Source: Saccharopolyspora erythraea
GTDB lineage: Bacteria > Actinomycetota > Actinomycetes > Mycobacteriales > Pseudonocardiaceae
Direction of reading: 5' to 3'
Assembly (NCBI RefSeq): GCF_018141105.1
Contig: NZ_CP054839.1
Span: 1,240,001-1,304,000 of the forward strand
DNA: 64,000 nucleotides
Part shown: positions 45,115-55,865 of the stretch, in pieces
Position numbering within the stretch: the first letter of the stretch is position 1
Layout of the letters: every line of letters begins with the position of its first letter
Made by a program: the position numbers and the translations under genes
The notes under the pieces: model-generated
Database searches by the model: none
Told to the model about the DNA's origin: nothing
Seen by the model: only the letters and a program-made list of their open reading frames with translations

Positions 45115-45567
45115 TCAGCGCTGGGCACCGCCGGCGCCCTGCTGGCTGCGGATCTGGGCGAGCAGGTGATCCAGAGTCGCGGTGAACTCCTCCACACCAC
45201 CGGGCGGGAGGCTCCCGAACAGCTGGTCGGCCAGGTCCCGCTGCCCCGCGGCCATCGCGGCGGCGGTCTCGGCGCCGCTCCCGGTGAGGGTGATCAGGGT
45301 GGCGCGGCGGTCGGTGGGGTGTGGCTCGCGGGACACGAACCCGCCGTCAACCAGCGCGTCGACGAGTCCGGTGACGTTGCGCGGCGTGACCCGCAGCGCG
45401 TCGCTGAGGGTCCGCTGCGTGACCGGGCCGCACCGGTGCAGCTCCCACAGCACGTGGGCGCGCGAGCGCGTCAGCCCCAGCGCCGCCAGTCCCTGTTCCA
45501 TGTCCTCGCTCAGCACCACGACGAGTTCCTGCAGTCGTCCCAGTGCCGCTTCGTTCGCAGACATCAT
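45115..45567 (-). CDS. MarR-family transcriptional regulator
   Basis: 150 residues from ATG 45567 (ATG 45564 is also possible). The frame extends to GTG 45597, but that codon lies inside the palindrome and would place the start in the operator. The winged helix-turn-helix has the recognisable TQRTLSDALRVTPRNVTGLVDALV segment in parts and a basic wing DRRATLITLTGSG near 100. It is divergent from the P450 gene with an operator between them, so it probably represses that gene and itself, relieved by a ligand. Confidence 0.88.
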   Translation of the reverse strand: MMSANEAALGRLQELVVVLSEDMEQGLAALGLTRSRAHVLWELHRCGPVTQRTLSDALRVTPRNVTGLVDALVDGGFVSREPHPTDRRATLITLTGSGAETAAAMAAGQRDLADQLFGSLPPGGVEEFTATLDHLLAQIRSQQGAGGAQR

Positions 45568-45585
45568 CCATCCGGGAAATTGATG

Positions 45586-45603
45586 TATATAGTTCACTAT
45601 GTA
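45586..45603. promoter_or_regulatory. MarR-type operator palindrome
   Basis: TATATAGT-TC-ACTATGTA is an 18-bp near-palindrome (7 of 8 half-site bases match). It is an AT-rich island in very GC-rich DNA between marR and the P450 gene and overlaps likely -10 elements for both. Confidence 0.7.
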
Positions 45604-45648
45604 GTACGTTCACGGCGTAGCTTACCGCTCCCGGACGAGAGGAACACC

Positions 45649-46818
45649 ATGTCGGCGACCACGAGCCACGACTTCCCGTTCGCCCGGCCGACCGCGCTGG
45701 AGGCGCCTGCCGAGTACGCCCGCCTGCGGACGGAGGAGCCGCTGAGCGAGGTCGAACTGCCCGGCGGACACCGCGCGTGGCTCGTCACCCGCTACGACGA
45801 CGTCCTGTTCGTCCTGTCCGACCCGGGGTTCGGGCTGGCGCCGCCGGGTTCCGGTGGCGAGGGCAACGACTCGCTGTTCCAGGACGGGCCGTCCCACACC
45901 CGGCTGCGCCGCCTGGTCGCCCGCGCGTTCACCCCGCGGCACGTCGAGCGGTTGCGGCCACGGGTCGAGGAGCTGGCGTCGGACTTGGTGGGGGAGATGG
46001 CCGCTGCCGGGCCGCCCGCCGACCTCGTGGCCGCCGTGGCCCGCCCGCTGCCGCTGACGGTCATCTGCGAGCTGCTCGGCGTGGCCCCAGGGGACCGCGA
46101 ACGGTTCCGGGCGTGGGCCGACGTCGCGGTCGACCTCGTCGTCCCGTACGCGGGCGAGGCCGACCTGGAGAAGTCGGCCGAGGTGTGGGGGCGCCTGACC
46201 GGCGAGATCGCCGAGCTGGTCACCGCCAAGCGGGCGGACCCGGGGCCGGACCTGCTCAGCGCGCTGATCTCGGTCCACGACGCCGACGACGGCGCGTTGT
46301 CCGACGACGAGCTGGTCACGATGTCGGCCACCCTGCTGATGGCCGGCCACCTGACCACGGCCAACGCCATCTCCGTGGGTGTCATGCGGCTTTCCGGCGG
46401 CCTGGCCGGCTCGGCCGAACCCCTCGACTCGACGGTGGAGGAGGTGCTGCGCATGCAGTCCGGTCGCACCGGCGAGGCGATGCCCCGCTTCGCGCACCGG
46501 GACGTCGAACCGCACGGCAGGCACATCGCGGCCGGCGACCTCGTGCTGCCCCGCCTGGAAGCCGCCAACCGCGACGCCGGTCGCTTCGAGCATCCGGAGC
46601 GCTTCGACCCCGATCGCGGCGGCAACCGGCACCTCGCCTTCGGGTACGGGCCGCACCACTGCCTCGGCGCCGCGCTCGCCCGGCTCGAGCTGCGGGCGGC
46701 GCTGGGCGCTCTCGCCGAGAGGTTGCCGCGCCTGCGCCTGGCCGGTCCTGCTGACGACGTGGAGTGGACCGGGCACCCCGTCGACGACGGCCCGAAGCGC
46801 CTCGACGTGGTGTGGTGA
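45649..46818 (+). CDS. Cytochrome P450
   Basis: 389 residues from ATG 45649, with GAGAGGAA seven bases upstream. Complete P450: I-helix AGHLTT near 229, ExxR (EEVLR) near 265, HPERFDPDR near 310 and the heme motif [17 protein letters not shown] near 327-343 with the proximal cysteine. It would hydroxylate or epoxidise a small molecule with electrons from an unlinked ferredoxin. Controlled by the divergent MarR-type regulator. Inserted between pncB and clpS, positions that are adjacent in mycobacteria. Confidence 0.96.
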   Translation: MSATTSHDFPFARPTALEAPAEYARLRTEEPLSEVELPGGHRAWLVTRYDDVLFVLSDPGFGLAPPGSGGEGNDSLFQDGPSHTRLRRLVARAFTPRHVERLRPRVEELASDLVGEMAAAGPPADLVAAVARPLPLTVICELLGVAPGDRERFRAWADVAVDLVVPYAGEADLEKSAEVWGRLTGEIAELVTAKRADPGPDLLSALISVHDADDGALSDDELVTMSATLLMAGHLTTANAISVGVMRLSGGLAGSAEPLDSTVEEVLRMQSGRTGEAMPRFAHRDVEPHGRHIAAGDLVLPRLEAANRDAGRFEHPERFDPDRGGNRHLAFGYGPHHCLGAALARLELRAALGALAERLPRLRLAGPADDVEWTGHPVDDGPKRLDVVW

Positions 46819-46895
46819 CGGTGACGCGGCGGAAACGTCCGGTCGCTGTTCGTGTTGCACGTGCCCGGCCGACGCGCGCACACACGCGTGCGAAC

Positions 46896-47198
46896 ATGGG
46901 GGGCATGACCTCGCCCACCGAACTGGAGCGTGCGCAACTCGATCCGGGGGAACTCGGAACCGAGGACAAGCCGTGGGTGACCGTGGTCTGGAACGACCCG
47001 GTCAACCTGATGTCCTACGTGACCTACGTCCTGCAGAAGATCTTCGGCTACAGCAAGGACCACGCGACGAAGCTGATGCTGGACGTGCACCACAAGGGAC
47101 GTGCGGCGGTGTCCTCCGGGTCGAAGGAGAAGGTCGAGGGCGACGTGGCGAAGCTGCACGCCGCCGGCCTCTGGGCGACGATGCAGAAGGACTCCTGA
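46896..47198 (+). CDS. clpS: ATP-dependent Clp protease adaptor ClpS
   Basis: 100 residues from ATG 46896; ATG 46905 is nearly adjacent to GGGGGG and less likely. The family core [20 protein letters not shown] is intact, with the Asp of the N-end-rule pocket (ND) and the [14 protein letters not shown] segment. It delivers substrates with destabilising N-termini to ClpC1P. Start of the clpS-rdgB run; the next gene begins 4 bp on. The Gly/Asn at the N-terminus is ordinary. Confidence 0.94.
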   Translation: MGGMTSPTELERAQLDPGELGTEDKPWVTVVWNDPVNLMSYVTYVLQKIFGYSKDHATKLMLDVHHKGRAAVSSGSKEKVEGDVAKLHAAGLWATMQKDS

Positions 47199-47202
47199 TC
47201 AC

Positions 47203-47766
47203 GTGAACGGCTGGACGCGCAAGAACGGCCACGTGGTGGCCGAGTTCTCCCAGCAGGAGGCCGCCGTGGTCCGCGGGCTGGTGGGCCAGATCAAGGACAT
47301 GCTCTCCGCCCGCGCCGACGAGGCGCCGCAGGACGAGCTCTCCGAGCTGACCGGCATCCGGACCGGCCCCACCACCCCGCCGCAGGACCGGGTGCTCGGG
47401 CGGCTGCTCCCCGACTTCTACCGGAGCGACCCGGAGACGGGTGAGAGCGACGCCGAGGACGCCGACGCCGCGGGCGCGATGCGCTCGCTGCACGAGCCGG
47501 AGCTGCTGGACCGCAAGACCGGCGCGGCCGAGCTGGTGCTGGAGACCTGCCCCCGCGAGGGCGGGCGCGTCGAGCTGACCGGTGAGCAGGCCGACGGCTG
47601 GCTCGCGGCGCTCAACGACGTGCGGCTCGCGCTGGGCACCGCGCTCGACGTCGACGACGAGATGCCCGACGACCTGCCCGAGGACGACCTGCGGCGCGAG
47701 CACCTCGGCGTGTACCAGTGGCTGACCTGGGTGCAGGACAGCCTGGTCGATGCCGTGATGTCCTGA
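47203..47766 (+). CDS. DUF2017-family protein
   Basis: 187 residues from GTG 47203. Acidic cytosolic protein with a DUF2017 pattern: an initial GHVVAEFSQQEAAVVRGLV helix, LPDFYRSDPE and a WLAALNDVRLALGTALDV segment, and a final YQWLTWVQDSLVDA. The family accompanies ClpS throughout actinobacteria and may work with the Clp system; that is from context only. It lies where Rv1332 lies in M. tuberculosis. Confidence 0.88.
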   Translation: MNGWTRKNGHVVAEFSQQEAAVVRGLVGQIKDMLSARADEAPQDELSELTGIRTGPTTPPQDRVLGRLLPDFYRSDPETGESDAEDADAAGAMRSLHEPELLDRKTGAAELVLETCPREGGRVELTGEQADGWLAALNDVRLALGTALDVDDEMPDDLPEDDLRREHLGVYQWLTWVQDSLVDAVMS

Positions 47767-47789
47767 CCGACGCGCCGGATGACGCGCAT

Positions 47790-48851
47790 GTGACCACGGC
47801 GGACGAGCGAGGTGGGATGGCCGGGCTGCGACCGGGCGAACGCGGCGGGATCGTCGACGTCGAGGGCGTGCTGGTCGGCCACGACCAGCGGCTCGACGAG
47901 CACTGGGCGACCGGGGTCAGCGTCGTCGCCGTCCCGGAGGGCGCGACCGCCGCGGTCGACGTGCGCGGTGGCGGGCCGGGCACCCGCGAGACCGACACCC
48001 TGCACCCGACCCACCTGGTCCAGCAGGCGCACGCGATCGTGCTGACCGGCGGCAGCGCCTACGGCCTGGCCGCCGCCGACGGCGTGATGCGCAGGCTCGC
48101 CGAGTGCGGTCACGGCTTCCAGGTCGGGCAGCGGCCGGAGGAAGTGGTGCCGATCGTGCCCGCCGCCGTGCTGTTCGACCTCCCGATGGGTGACTGGGGC
48201 AACCGGCCGGACGCCGAGTTCGGCTACCGGGCCGCGGTCTCGGCCGACCGCACCGACACCCGCGAGGGCAACGTCGGGGCGGGCACGGGGGCCGTCGCGG
48301 GCAGCCTCAAGGGCGGCATCGGCACCGCGAGCGCGGTCCTCGGCGACGGCACGACGGTCGGGGCGCTGATGGCGGTCAACTCCGCGGGCGAGGTCGTCGA
48401 CCCCTCGACCGGGCTGCCCTGGTACCCGGTTCCCGGGCTGCGCGCTCCCGACCCCGCCGAGGTCGAGGGCGGCCTCCCGGCGGGCGGCAGACGCGGGCGC
48501 CACGGGCCAACCGGCCGCCCGCTCAACACCACGATCGGTGTGGTCGCGGCCGACCGGCGGCTGACCAAGGCCGAGTGCCACCGGGTGGCGGTGGCCGCCC
48601 ACGACGGCATCGCCCGCGCCGTGCGGCCCGCGCACGGCATGTTCGACGGCGACACCGTGTTCGCCCTGGCCACGGGCGCGCGCGACGGGTTGCCCGAGGC
48701 GGGCGAACCGAGCTGGGCGCCCGCCCTCGACGCGATCTGCTCCGCCGCGGCGCACGTCGTCGCGGTCGCGATCGGGCGCGCGGTGCTGGCCGCCGAGCCG
48801 GTCGGCGAGGTGACCTCTTACACGATCCGCTATCCCTCCGCGCGGGAATGA
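47790..48851 (+). CDS. S58/P1-family peptidase (DmpA-like)
   Basis: 353 residues from GTG 47790; ATG 47817 is in frame but abuts AGGTGGG. Ntn-hydrolase fold of the P1/DmpA family, expected to self-cleave. The DVRGGGPGTRETD stretch near 58, LTGGSAYGLAAADG near 86 and GNVGAGTGAVAG near 160 are family signatures. LNTTIGVV near 240 is the probable autoprocessing site with Thr as N-terminal nucleophile. Substrate specificity unknown (an aminopeptidase-like role). Equivalent to Rv1333. Confidence 0.88.
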   Translation: MTTADERGGMAGLRPGERGGIVDVEGVLVGHDQRLDEHWATGVSVVAVPEGATAAVDVRGGGPGTRETDTLHPTHLVQQAHAIVLTGGSAYGLAAADGVMRRLAECGHGFQVGQRPEEVVPIVPAAVLFDLPMGDWGNRPDAEFGYRAAVSADRTDTREGNVGAGTGAVAGSLKGGIGTASAVLGDGTTVGALMAVNSAGEVVDPSTGLPWYPVPGLRAPDPAEVEGGLPAGGRRGRHGPTGRPLNTTIGVVAADRRLTKAECHRVAVAAHDGIARAVRPAHGMFDGDTVFALATGARDGLPEAGEPSWAPALDAICSAAAHVVAVAIGRAVLAAEPVGEVTSYTIRYPSARE

Positions 48852-48943
48852 ACCATGGTCTGAGCACGTTGCGCCGGTTGAACAGGCGTAACCGGGATTT
48901 CACATCGTGGGACCCCGGTGTGGCGGCCATTAGGATGGTGTTT

Positions 48944-49387
48944 GTGCTGGTGATCCGACGCGACCTCGTCGAGGCGATGGTCGCGCATGCCCGACGGGAC
49001 CACCCCGACGAAGCGTGCGGTGTCATTGCCGGCCCGGAAGGGTCGGACCGACCGCTCCGGTTGGTCGAAATGGTCAACGCCGAGCGTTCCCCGACCTTCT
49101 ACCGCTTCGACTCGGCCGAGCAGCTGAAGGTGTGGCGGGAGATGGACGCCGCGGACGAGGAACCCGTGGTCATCTACCACTCCCACACCGCGACCGAGGC
49201 GTACCCGTCGCGGACGGACATCTCCTACGCGTCGGAGCCCAACGCCCATTACGTGCTCGTGTCCACCCGGGACCCGGAGGTCCACGAGCTGCGTTCGTAC
49301 CGGATCCTCGACGGTGTGGTGACCGAGGAGCCGGTCGAGGTCGTCGAGGCCTACGAGCCGACCGGAGCCGGCGCGGCAGGACAGTGA
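48944..49387 (+). CDS. mec: JAMM metalloprotease Mec
   Basis: 147 residues from GTG 48944; ATG 48937 is in another frame. The zinc site is complete: Glu in DEACGVIAG near 26, then HSHTATEAYPSRTD near 81-94 giving two His and the Asp. In M. tuberculosis Mec releases cysteine from the CysO-Cys adduct. Next genes cysO and cysM support the same role. TAGGAT at 48931-48936 could be a -10, in which case the mRNA is leaderless; AGGATGG may instead be a ribosome-binding site. Confidence 0.93.
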   Translation: MLVIRRDLVEAMVAHARRDHPDEACGVIAGPEGSDRPLRLVEMVNAERSPTFYRFDSAEQLKVWREMDAADEEPVVIYHSHTATEAYPSRTDISYASEPNAHYVLVSTRDPEVHELRSYRILDGVVTEEPVEVVEAYEPTGAGAAGQ

Positions 49388-49443
49388 CCGCGCCGGTCGT
49401 GACCCGTCAACTTCAAGAAGTCCTGAGCGGACAGGAGGCCCCC

Positions 49444-50710
<1,267 letters not shown>

Positions 50711-50734
50711 CGCCCCGCATCCGCAGTCATCGAG

Positions 50735-50773
50735 CCGCCCGGCACGTTGCCCCACGGGGTACGTGCCGGGCGG
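50735..50773 (+). terminator. Hairpin terminator of the mec-cysO-cysM operon
   Basis: Perfect 13-bp arms 50735-50747 and 50761-50773, then TTTCGCTTT. It lies between the convergent cysM and SMP-30 genes. Confidence 0.85.
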
Positions 50774-50802
50774 TTTCGCTTTCGCGGCGGGTTTTCCTGG
50801 CG

Positions 50803-51651
50803 TCAGCCGGTGAAGGCGGGAGTGCGGAGTCCGGTGCCGATCCCGGGGACCACCAGCACCGCACCGTCGGTGTCGCCCGGATCGGAGACGCCGTCGCGCG
50901 CCGAGGTCACGTACAGGTCGGTGAGGTCCGAACCCCCGAAGCAGCAGTCGGTCGGACGCCGCACCGGCAGCTCGACGGAGCGGTCCAGCTCGCCTTCGGG
51001 CGTGTAGCGGCGGATCTGCGCAGCGTCGCGCACCGCGACCCAAACGCATCCGTCGGCGTCGACGCACAGCCCGGCCGGTTCGCCGCCTACCTCGCACAGC
51101 GGCCTGCGGCCCACCGCGGTGCCCGCCGCCACGTCGAAGTCGAGCACGTCAACGCGTCCGGTGGCGCTGTCGGCGAAGTACATCCGCGCGTCGTCGGGGC
51201 TCCAGCCGACGCCGCCGGCCGCCGCGAGCCCGTCGAGCGCGATCGTCGCGGCACCGTCGTCGGTGATCCGCGCGAGCCAGCCGTCGCCGCTCTCGTCCTC
51301 CCGGACGGTGCTCGCCCACAGCCGGCCCTTGCGGTCGATCGCGGTCGCGCCGCCGCGCACCCCGTCGCGCGCCCAGTAGACGAGCCAGACGCGGTGCTCG
51401 CCGTCGGCGTCGAACAGCGCGACGCCCTCGGCCAGGTGCAGCACGAGACCGCCGCGGCTGCGCGGTCGCGCCGAGCTGACCGCCTGCGGGGCCTCCATGC
51501 TGTGGTTCACGTGGTCCACGGTCATGCGGTGCACGGTGCGGGCAGGCACGTCGACCCACAGCAGGCTGTCGGTACCGGTGTCCCACACGGGCGCGTATCC
51601 GTAGCGGGCCGCCGCCGGCACGGCGACCTCCGGTTGTGCTTGCGCGGACAC
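50803..51651 (-). CDS. SMP-30/gluconolactonase/regucalcin-like protein
   Basis: 282 residues from GTG 51651, six bases after GGAAGG; GTG 51657 is too near that site. A six-bladed beta propeller that usually holds calcium or zinc and hydrolyses lactones. The metal ligands are visible: Glu/Asp in WDTGTDSLLWVD near 23, AGGVGWSPDDARMYFADS near 144-162 and EVGGEPAGLCVDADG near 182. It interrupts the otherwise conserved mycobacterial block between cysM and the rhomboid gene, on the opposite strand. Sugar specificity unknown. Confidence 0.9.
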   Translation of the reverse strand: MSAQAQPEVAVPAAARYGYAPVWDTGTDSLLWVDVPARTVHRMTVDHVNHSMEAPQAVSSARPRSRGGLVLHLAEGVALFDADGEHRVWLVYWARDGVRGGATAIDRKGRLWASTVREDESGDGWLARITDDGAATIALDGLAAAGGVGWSPDDARMYFADSATGRVDVLDFDVAAGTAVGRRPLCEVGGEPAGLCVDADGCVWVAVRDAAQIRRYTPEGELDRSVELPVRRPTDCCFGGSDLTDLYVTSARDGVSDPGDTDGAVLVVPGIGTGLRTPAFTG

Positions 51652-51749
51652 TGCCACCTTCCGACTGATCCCCCGAACGACGGCCGAACCCTATCGCGGT
51701 GCCCAGGGACGTCAGGGTCATCCCCGACCCCGCGGGCCCGATCTTCCCG

Positions 51750-51755
51750 TAGCCT
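51750..51755 (+). promoter_or_regulatory. -10 hexamer before the rhomboid gene
   Basis: TAGCCT ends 7 bp before GTG 51763. No ribosome-binding site is present, so the transcript is probably leaderless. Confidence 0.45.
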
Positions 51756-51762
51756 CGATGGT

Positions 51763-52392
51763 GTGAACACTGCGCCCGATCGCCGCCGAGTGCGGGTGAT
51801 CCCGCCGAATCCCGCCCGCGCGGCGGTGCTGATGTGCGTGATGGTGGCCGCGCTGTGGGCCATCGAGCTGGTCGATCTGGCGCTGCCTGCCGACCTGGAG
51901 GCCAACGGCATCCTGCCGCGCAGCGTCGACGGCCTCGACGGGATCCTGTGGGCCCCGCTGCTGCACAGCGACTGGAGCCACCTCATCGCCAACTCGCTGC
52001 CGCTGCTGGTGCTGGGCTGGCTGGCGATGTCGGGCGGACCGCGGCTGTTCGTCGCCGTCACTGCGACGGTCTGGATCGTCGGCGGCCTCGGCACGTGGCT
52101 GGTCGGGGCGGACGGCACCCACATCGGTGCGTCCGGTGTGGCGTTCGGCTGGCTGGTCTTCCTGCTGGTGCGCGGGTTCTTCCTGCGCAGCTACGGGCAG
52201 ATGTTCGTGGCGCTGCTGCTCTTCTTCTACTGGGGCGGCATGCTGTGGGGCGTGCTGCCGGGCCAGACCGGGATCTCCTGGGAGGGCCACCTGTTCGGCG
52301 CGCTCGGCGGTCTGCTGGCGGCGTGGCTGATGTCCCGCCGCGGACGGCGCGAGCCCGGGCCTGCGACTTCGCCTGGCACACTGGCCGGGTGA
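51763..52392 (+). CDS. Rhomboid-family intramembrane serine protease
   Basis: 209 residues from GTG 51763. Six hydrophobic segments. The dyad is visible: Ser in [10 protein letters not shown] near 124 and His in [11 protein letters not shown] near 175. [17 protein letters not shown] near 65 matches the usual helix 2. It cuts membrane proteins within the bilayer. Equivalent to Rv1337. Its stop overlaps the murI start (GTGA). Confidence 0.93.
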   Translation: MNTAPDRRRVRVIPPNPARAAVLMCVMVAALWAIELVDLALPADLEANGILPRSVDGLDGILWAPLLHSDWSHLIANSLPLLVLGWLAMSGGPRLFVAVTATVWIVGGLGTWLVGADGTHIGASGVAFGWLVFLLVRGFFLRSYGQMFVALLLFFYWGGMLWGVLPGQTGISWEGHLFGALGGLLAAWLMSRRGRREPGPATSPGTLAG

Positions 52393-53204
52393 CTCACGCG
52401 CCGATCGGGATCTTCGACTCCGGGGTAGGCGGGTTGACCGTGGCCCGCGCGGTCATGGACCAGCTGCCCGGCGAAGCGCTGCGCTACGTCGGGGACACCG
52501 CCAACGCGCCGTACGGGCCGAGGCCGCTGGCCGACATCCGGGCCCGCACGCTGGCGATCACCGACTCGCTGGTCGCCGAGGGCGTGAAGATGCTGGTGAT
52601 CGCGTGCAACACGGCGTCGGCGGCCTGCCTGCGCGACGCCCGCGAGCGCTACGACATCCCGGTCGTGGAGGTCGTGCTTCCCGCCGTGCGCCGCGCGGTG
52701 GTCACCACGCGAAACGGCCGGGTCGGGGTGATCGGCACCCAGGCCACCATCACCTCCCGCGCCTACGACGACGCGTTCACCGCCGCCCCGGACGTGACGC
52801 TGAGCACCGCGGCGTGCCCGCGCTTCGCCGACTTCGTCGAGCGCGGCATCACCAGCGGCAGGCAGGTCCTCGGCCTCGCACAGGCGTACCTGGACCCGTT
52901 GCAGCGGGCCGACGTCGACACCCTGGTCCTGGGCTGCACCCACTACCCGCTGCTGACCGGGGTGCTGCAACTGGCGATGGGCGACCACGTGACGCTGGTC
53001 TCCAGCGCCGAGGAGACCGCCAAGGACGTCCTGCGAGTGCTCACCGAGCACGACCTGCTCGCCGAGGCCGACGGCGATCCCTCCCACGAGTTCCGTGCGA
53101 CGGGCTCGGGTGAGAGCTTCGCCAAGCTCGCCCGGCGGTTCCTCGGTCCGAGCCTCGCGGCCGATGCGATCGACCCCCTGACCGTGTCAAGCTCGTCGGC
53201 GTGA
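52389..53204 (+). CDS. murI: Glutamate racemase
   Basis: 271 residues from GTG 52389. It makes D-glutamate for peptidoglycan. The two catalytic cysteines are in IACNTASAA near 72 and LGCTHYPLL near 185. [11 protein letters not shown] near 9 and [11 protein letters not shown] near 36 are also conserved. Overlaps both neighbours by 4 bp. Equivalent to Rv1338. Confidence 0.96.
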   Translation: MTHAPIGIFDSGVGGLTVARAVMDQLPGEALRYVGDTANAPYGPRPLADIRARTLAITDSLVAEGVKMLVIACNTASAACLRDARERYDIPVVEVVLPAVRRAVVTTRNGRVGVIGTQATITSRAYDDAFTAAPDVTLSTAACPRFADFVERGITSGRQVLGLAQAYLDPLQRADVDTLVLGCTHYPLLTGVLQLAMGDHVTLVSSAEETAKDVLRVLTEHDLLAEADGDPSHEFRATGSGESFAKLARRFLGPSLAADAIDPLTVSSSSA

Positions 53205-53971
53205 AGCTGACGATCCTGGGTTGTTCCGGAAGCGTTCCCGCACCCGGCAACCCCGCCTCCGGCTACCTGCTCGAGTCCGGTGACACCCGGATCGCGCTCG
53301 ACCTCGGCAACGGCACGTTCGGCGCGTTGCAGCGCCACCTCGACCCGTTCGACCTCGACGCCGTGCTGCTGAGCCACCTGCACCCCGACCACTGCGCGGA
53401 CATCGCCGCGCTGACCGTCTTCCGCCGCTACCACCCCGCCAAGCCGTACGACACCGCCGAGCGCAGGCTGCCGGTGTTCGCCCCGGCAGAGGCGCCGAGC
53501 AGGCTGGCCGCCCTGTACGCGCCGAGCGCGCGGGAGCTGGCCGAGACCGACCTCACCGACGTCTACGACTTCTCGGCCCACTCCGGCGAACCGGTCCGCA
53601 TCGGGCCGTTCGAGATCCACGCCGTGCCGCTCGACCACGTCTGCGAGGGGTGGGGCCTGCGGATCGCCGCCGGCGACAGGGTGCTGGCCTACACCGGCGA
53701 CACCGGGCCGTGCGACGGGCTGGGCGAGCTGGCGCAGGGCGCCGACGTGCTGCTGTCGGAGGCGTCCTGGCCGGACTCGCCGGACGCGCCGCCCGGCATC
53801 CACCTGTCCGGCAGGCAGGCCGCCGAGGCGGCAAAGGGATGCGGGGTCGGCAGGCTGCTGCTCACCCACCTGCAGCCGTGGACGGATCCGGCGGTGATCC
53901 TGGCGGAGGCACGGGCCGAGTTCGACGGCCCGATCGAGCTCGTCGAGGCCGGACGCGAATACACCGTCTGA
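53201..53971 (+). CDS. MBL-fold hydrolase, atypical class II cAMP phosphodiesterase-like
   Basis: 256 residues from GTG 53201, overlapping murI. The metallo-beta-lactamase metal motif [10 protein letters not shown] lies near 64-73, with His in LDHVCEGW near 147, Asp in YTGDTG near 167 and LTHLQPW near 228. It is the probable counterpart of Rv1339, described as a class II cAMP phosphodiesterase with effects on envelope permeability. Cytosolic. Its activity here is inferred from family and synteny. Confidence 0.9.
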   Translation: MKLTILGCSGSVPAPGNPASGYLLESGDTRIALDLGNGTFGALQRHLDPFDLDAVLLSHLHPDHCADIAALTVFRRYHPAKPYDTAERRLPVFAPAEAPSRLAALYAPSARELAETDLTDVYDFSAHSGEPVRIGPFEIHAVPLDHVCEGWGLRIAAGDRVLAYTGDTGPCDGLGELAQGADVLLSEASWPDSPDAPPGIHLSGRQAAEAAKGCGVGRLLLTHLQPWTDPAVILAEARAEFDGPIELVEAGREYTV

Positions 53972-54021
53972 GCCCTTACGGCCGGCGGCGTAGCCTCCAC
54001 CGCGAGACAGGGAGGACCGCG

Positions 54022-54441
54022 ATGACGATCACTGCGGTGTGGACGATCGACTCGGCCGAGGACGCCAACGCCGGGGACGGGCTCACCATCGACGAGCCCG
54101 ACCAGGTCGACGAGCTCATCCGGCGGCTGGCCGAACCGGCGGCCGGACCCGCCACCATCTGGCACGAGGGGCGCAAGCTGGCCGACACCGCCGGCGGCAT
54201 GCTCGACCACGACGTGGTCGCCGCGGTCCGGGGCGGCTACGGCTACCTCGGCTACATCGACGCCGACCACGACTACGCCGTGCTGGCCGGTGACCCCGCG
54301 TCGCCGGAGGTGCGCGCCGAGGACGCCGACTTCCCGGCGGGCAGCGGCGTCGCGACCGAGCAGCTCGCCGCGGCGCTGCGGGAGTTCCTGGCGACCGGCC
54401 TGCGACCGGAGAACGTGACCTGGCGAGAGGTCGAGCTCTAG
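54022..54441 (+). CDS. Imm1-like immunity protein
   Basis: 139 residues from ATG 54022, five bases after GGGAGGA. It fits the Imm1 immunity family: IWHEGRKLADTAGG near 45, GYLGYIDADHDYAVLAGD near 74 and a final EFLATGLRPENVTW. Imm1 proteins neutralise toxins of contact-dependent systems, but no toxin is adjacent. TAGCCT near 53992 could be its -10. It breaks the conserved block between the Rv1339- and Rv1340-like genes. Confidence 0.75.
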   Translation: MTITAVWTIDSAEDANAGDGLTIDEPDQVDELIRRLAEPAAGPATIWHEGRKLADTAGGMLDHDVVAAVRGGYGYLGYIDADHDYAVLAGDPASPEVRAEDADFPAGSGVATEQLAAALREFLATGLRPENVTWREVEL

Positions 54442-54494
54442 CTCCCGGGGGCCGCCGCCGAGGGGGCTGCGCACGGCGTCGCGTCCGGTGCTCT

Positions 54495-54500
54495 TAGGGT
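54495..54500 (+). promoter_or_regulatory. -10 hexamer before rph
   Basis: TAGGGT ends 7 bp before GTG 54508 and no ribosome-binding site is present, consistent with a leaderless rph-rdgB transcript. Confidence 0.45.
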
Positions 54501-54507
54501 GGGTGTC

Positions 54508-55263
54508 GTGGCACGAGCTGACGGGCGGAGCGACGACGCGCTCCGGGAAGTGCGGATCACCCGCGGATACCAGGACTGGCCTGCCGGGTCGGTGCTGGTC
54601 GAGTTCGGCCGGACGCGCGTGCTGTGCGCGGCCAGCGTCCAGGAGGGCGTCCCGCGCTGGCGGGCCGGCTCCGGCCTGGGCTGGGTCACGGCGGAGTACG
54701 CGATGCTGCCGTCGTCGACCAACACCCGCAGCACCCGCGAGTCGGTCAAGGGCCGCATCGGCGGCCGCACCCACGAGATCAGCCGCCTGGTCGGGCGGTC
54801 GCTGCGCGCATGCATCGACCTGGCCGCGCTGGGCGAGAACACCATCGCCCTGGACTGCGACGTGATCCAGGCCGACGGCGGCACCCGCACGGCGGCCATC
54901 ACCGGCGCCTACGTGGCGCTGGCCGACGCGATCACCTGGCTCAGCGCCGCGCGCAGGCTCACCGACCCCAAGCCGCTGTCGTGCTCGATCGCGGCCGTCA
55001 GCGTCGGCGTCGTCGACGGCCGGGTGCGGCTGGACCTGCCCTACGAGGAGGACTCGCGGGCCGAGGTCGACATGAACGTGGTCGCCACCGACCACGGGAC
55101 CCTGGTCGAGGTGCAGGGCACGGGTGAGGGCGCCACCTTCACGCGGTCCACCATGGACAAGATGATTGACTTCGCGCTGGCGGGCTGCTCCGAGCTGTCC
55201 CGCATCCAGGCCGAGGCGCTCGCGGCTCCCTACCCCGGCGAGCTGCCCGGCGGTGCGGCATGA
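54508..55263 (+). CDS. rph: Ribonuclease PH
   Basis: 251 residues from GTG 54508 (GTG 54499 is an alternative). Phosphorolytic 3'-to-5' exoribonuclease that trims tRNA 3' ends. Conserved residues are seen in RADGR at the N-terminus, [14 protein letters not shown] near 63 and [17 protein letters not shown] near 87, then [15 protein letters not shown] near 115 with the catalytic Asp region. Stop overlaps the rdgB start (ATGA). Confidence 0.96.
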   Translation: MARADGRSDDALREVRITRGYQDWPAGSVLVEFGRTRVLCAASVQEGVPRWRAGSGLGWVTAEYAMLPSSTNTRSTRESVKGRIGGRTHEISRLVGRSLRACIDLAALGENTIALDCDVIQADGGTRTAAITGAYVALADAITWLSAARRLTDPKPLSCSIAAVSVGVVDGRVRLDLPYEEDSRAEVDMNVVATDHGTLVEVQGTGEGATFTRSTMDKMIDFALAGCSELSRIQAEALAAPYPGELPGGAA

Positions 55264-55865
55264 GCCGCGTCCTGCTGGCCACCCGCAACGCCAAGAAACT
55301 GGTGGAGCTGCGGCGGATCCTGGAAGCCGAGGGCGTGACCGGCGTCGAGGTCGTCGGCCTCGACGAGGTCCCGGAGTTCCCCGAGGCGCCCGAGACCGGC
55401 GCGACCTTCGAGGACAACGCGCTGGCCAAGGCCGCCGACGCGGCCGAGGCCACCGGGCTGCCTTCGGTGGCCGACGACTCCGGTCTCGCCGTCGACGCGC
55501 TCAACGGCATGCCCGGCGTGCTGTCGGCCCGCTGGTCCGGCGGGCACGGAGACGACCAGGCCAACCTGGACCTGGTGCTCGGCCAGCTCAAGGACGTGCC
55601 GGACGAGCGGCGCGGCGCCGCTTTCGTCTCCGCCGCCGCCCTGGTCCTCCCCGGCGGCGAGGAGGTCGTGGTGCGCGGCGAATGGCGCGGCACCATCATC
55701 CGCGAGGAACGCGGCACCAACGGCTTCGGCTACGACCCGATCTTCGTGCCCGAGGGCGAGACCCGGACTTCGGCGGAGCTGTCCCCGGAGGAGAAGGACG
55801 CCGACTCCCACCGGGGCCGGGCACTCCGCCTGCTGCTGCCGCACCTGCGGGGGCTGGCGGGCTAG
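55260..55865 (+). CDS. rdgB: XTP/dITP pyrophosphatase
   Basis: 201 residues from ATG 55260. It removes non-canonical purine nucleoside triphosphates. [12 protein letters not shown] at 7-18 (the T-x-N-x-x-K motif), [11 protein letters not shown] near 71 with the catalytic Asp, and the FGYDPIF and SHRG signatures are present. Coupled to rph. Last gene of the Rv1329c-Rv1341-like block. Confidence 0.96.
   Translation: MSRVLLATRNAKKLVELRRILEAEGVTGVEVVGLDEVPEFPEAPETGATFEDNALAKAADAAEATGLPSVADDSGLAVDALNGMPGVLSARWSGGHGDDQANLDLVLGQLKDVPDERRGAAFVSAAALVLPGGEEVVVRGEWRGTIIREERGTNGFGYDPIFVPEGETRTSAELSPEEKDADSHRGRALRLLLPHLRGLAG

Noticed and set aside
42376..46818. Plus-strand frame of nearly 1500 codons reaching the P450
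   Set aside because: The first 1100 codons lie opposite pncA, pncB and the MPI-like gene; only the P450 part from 45649 is real.
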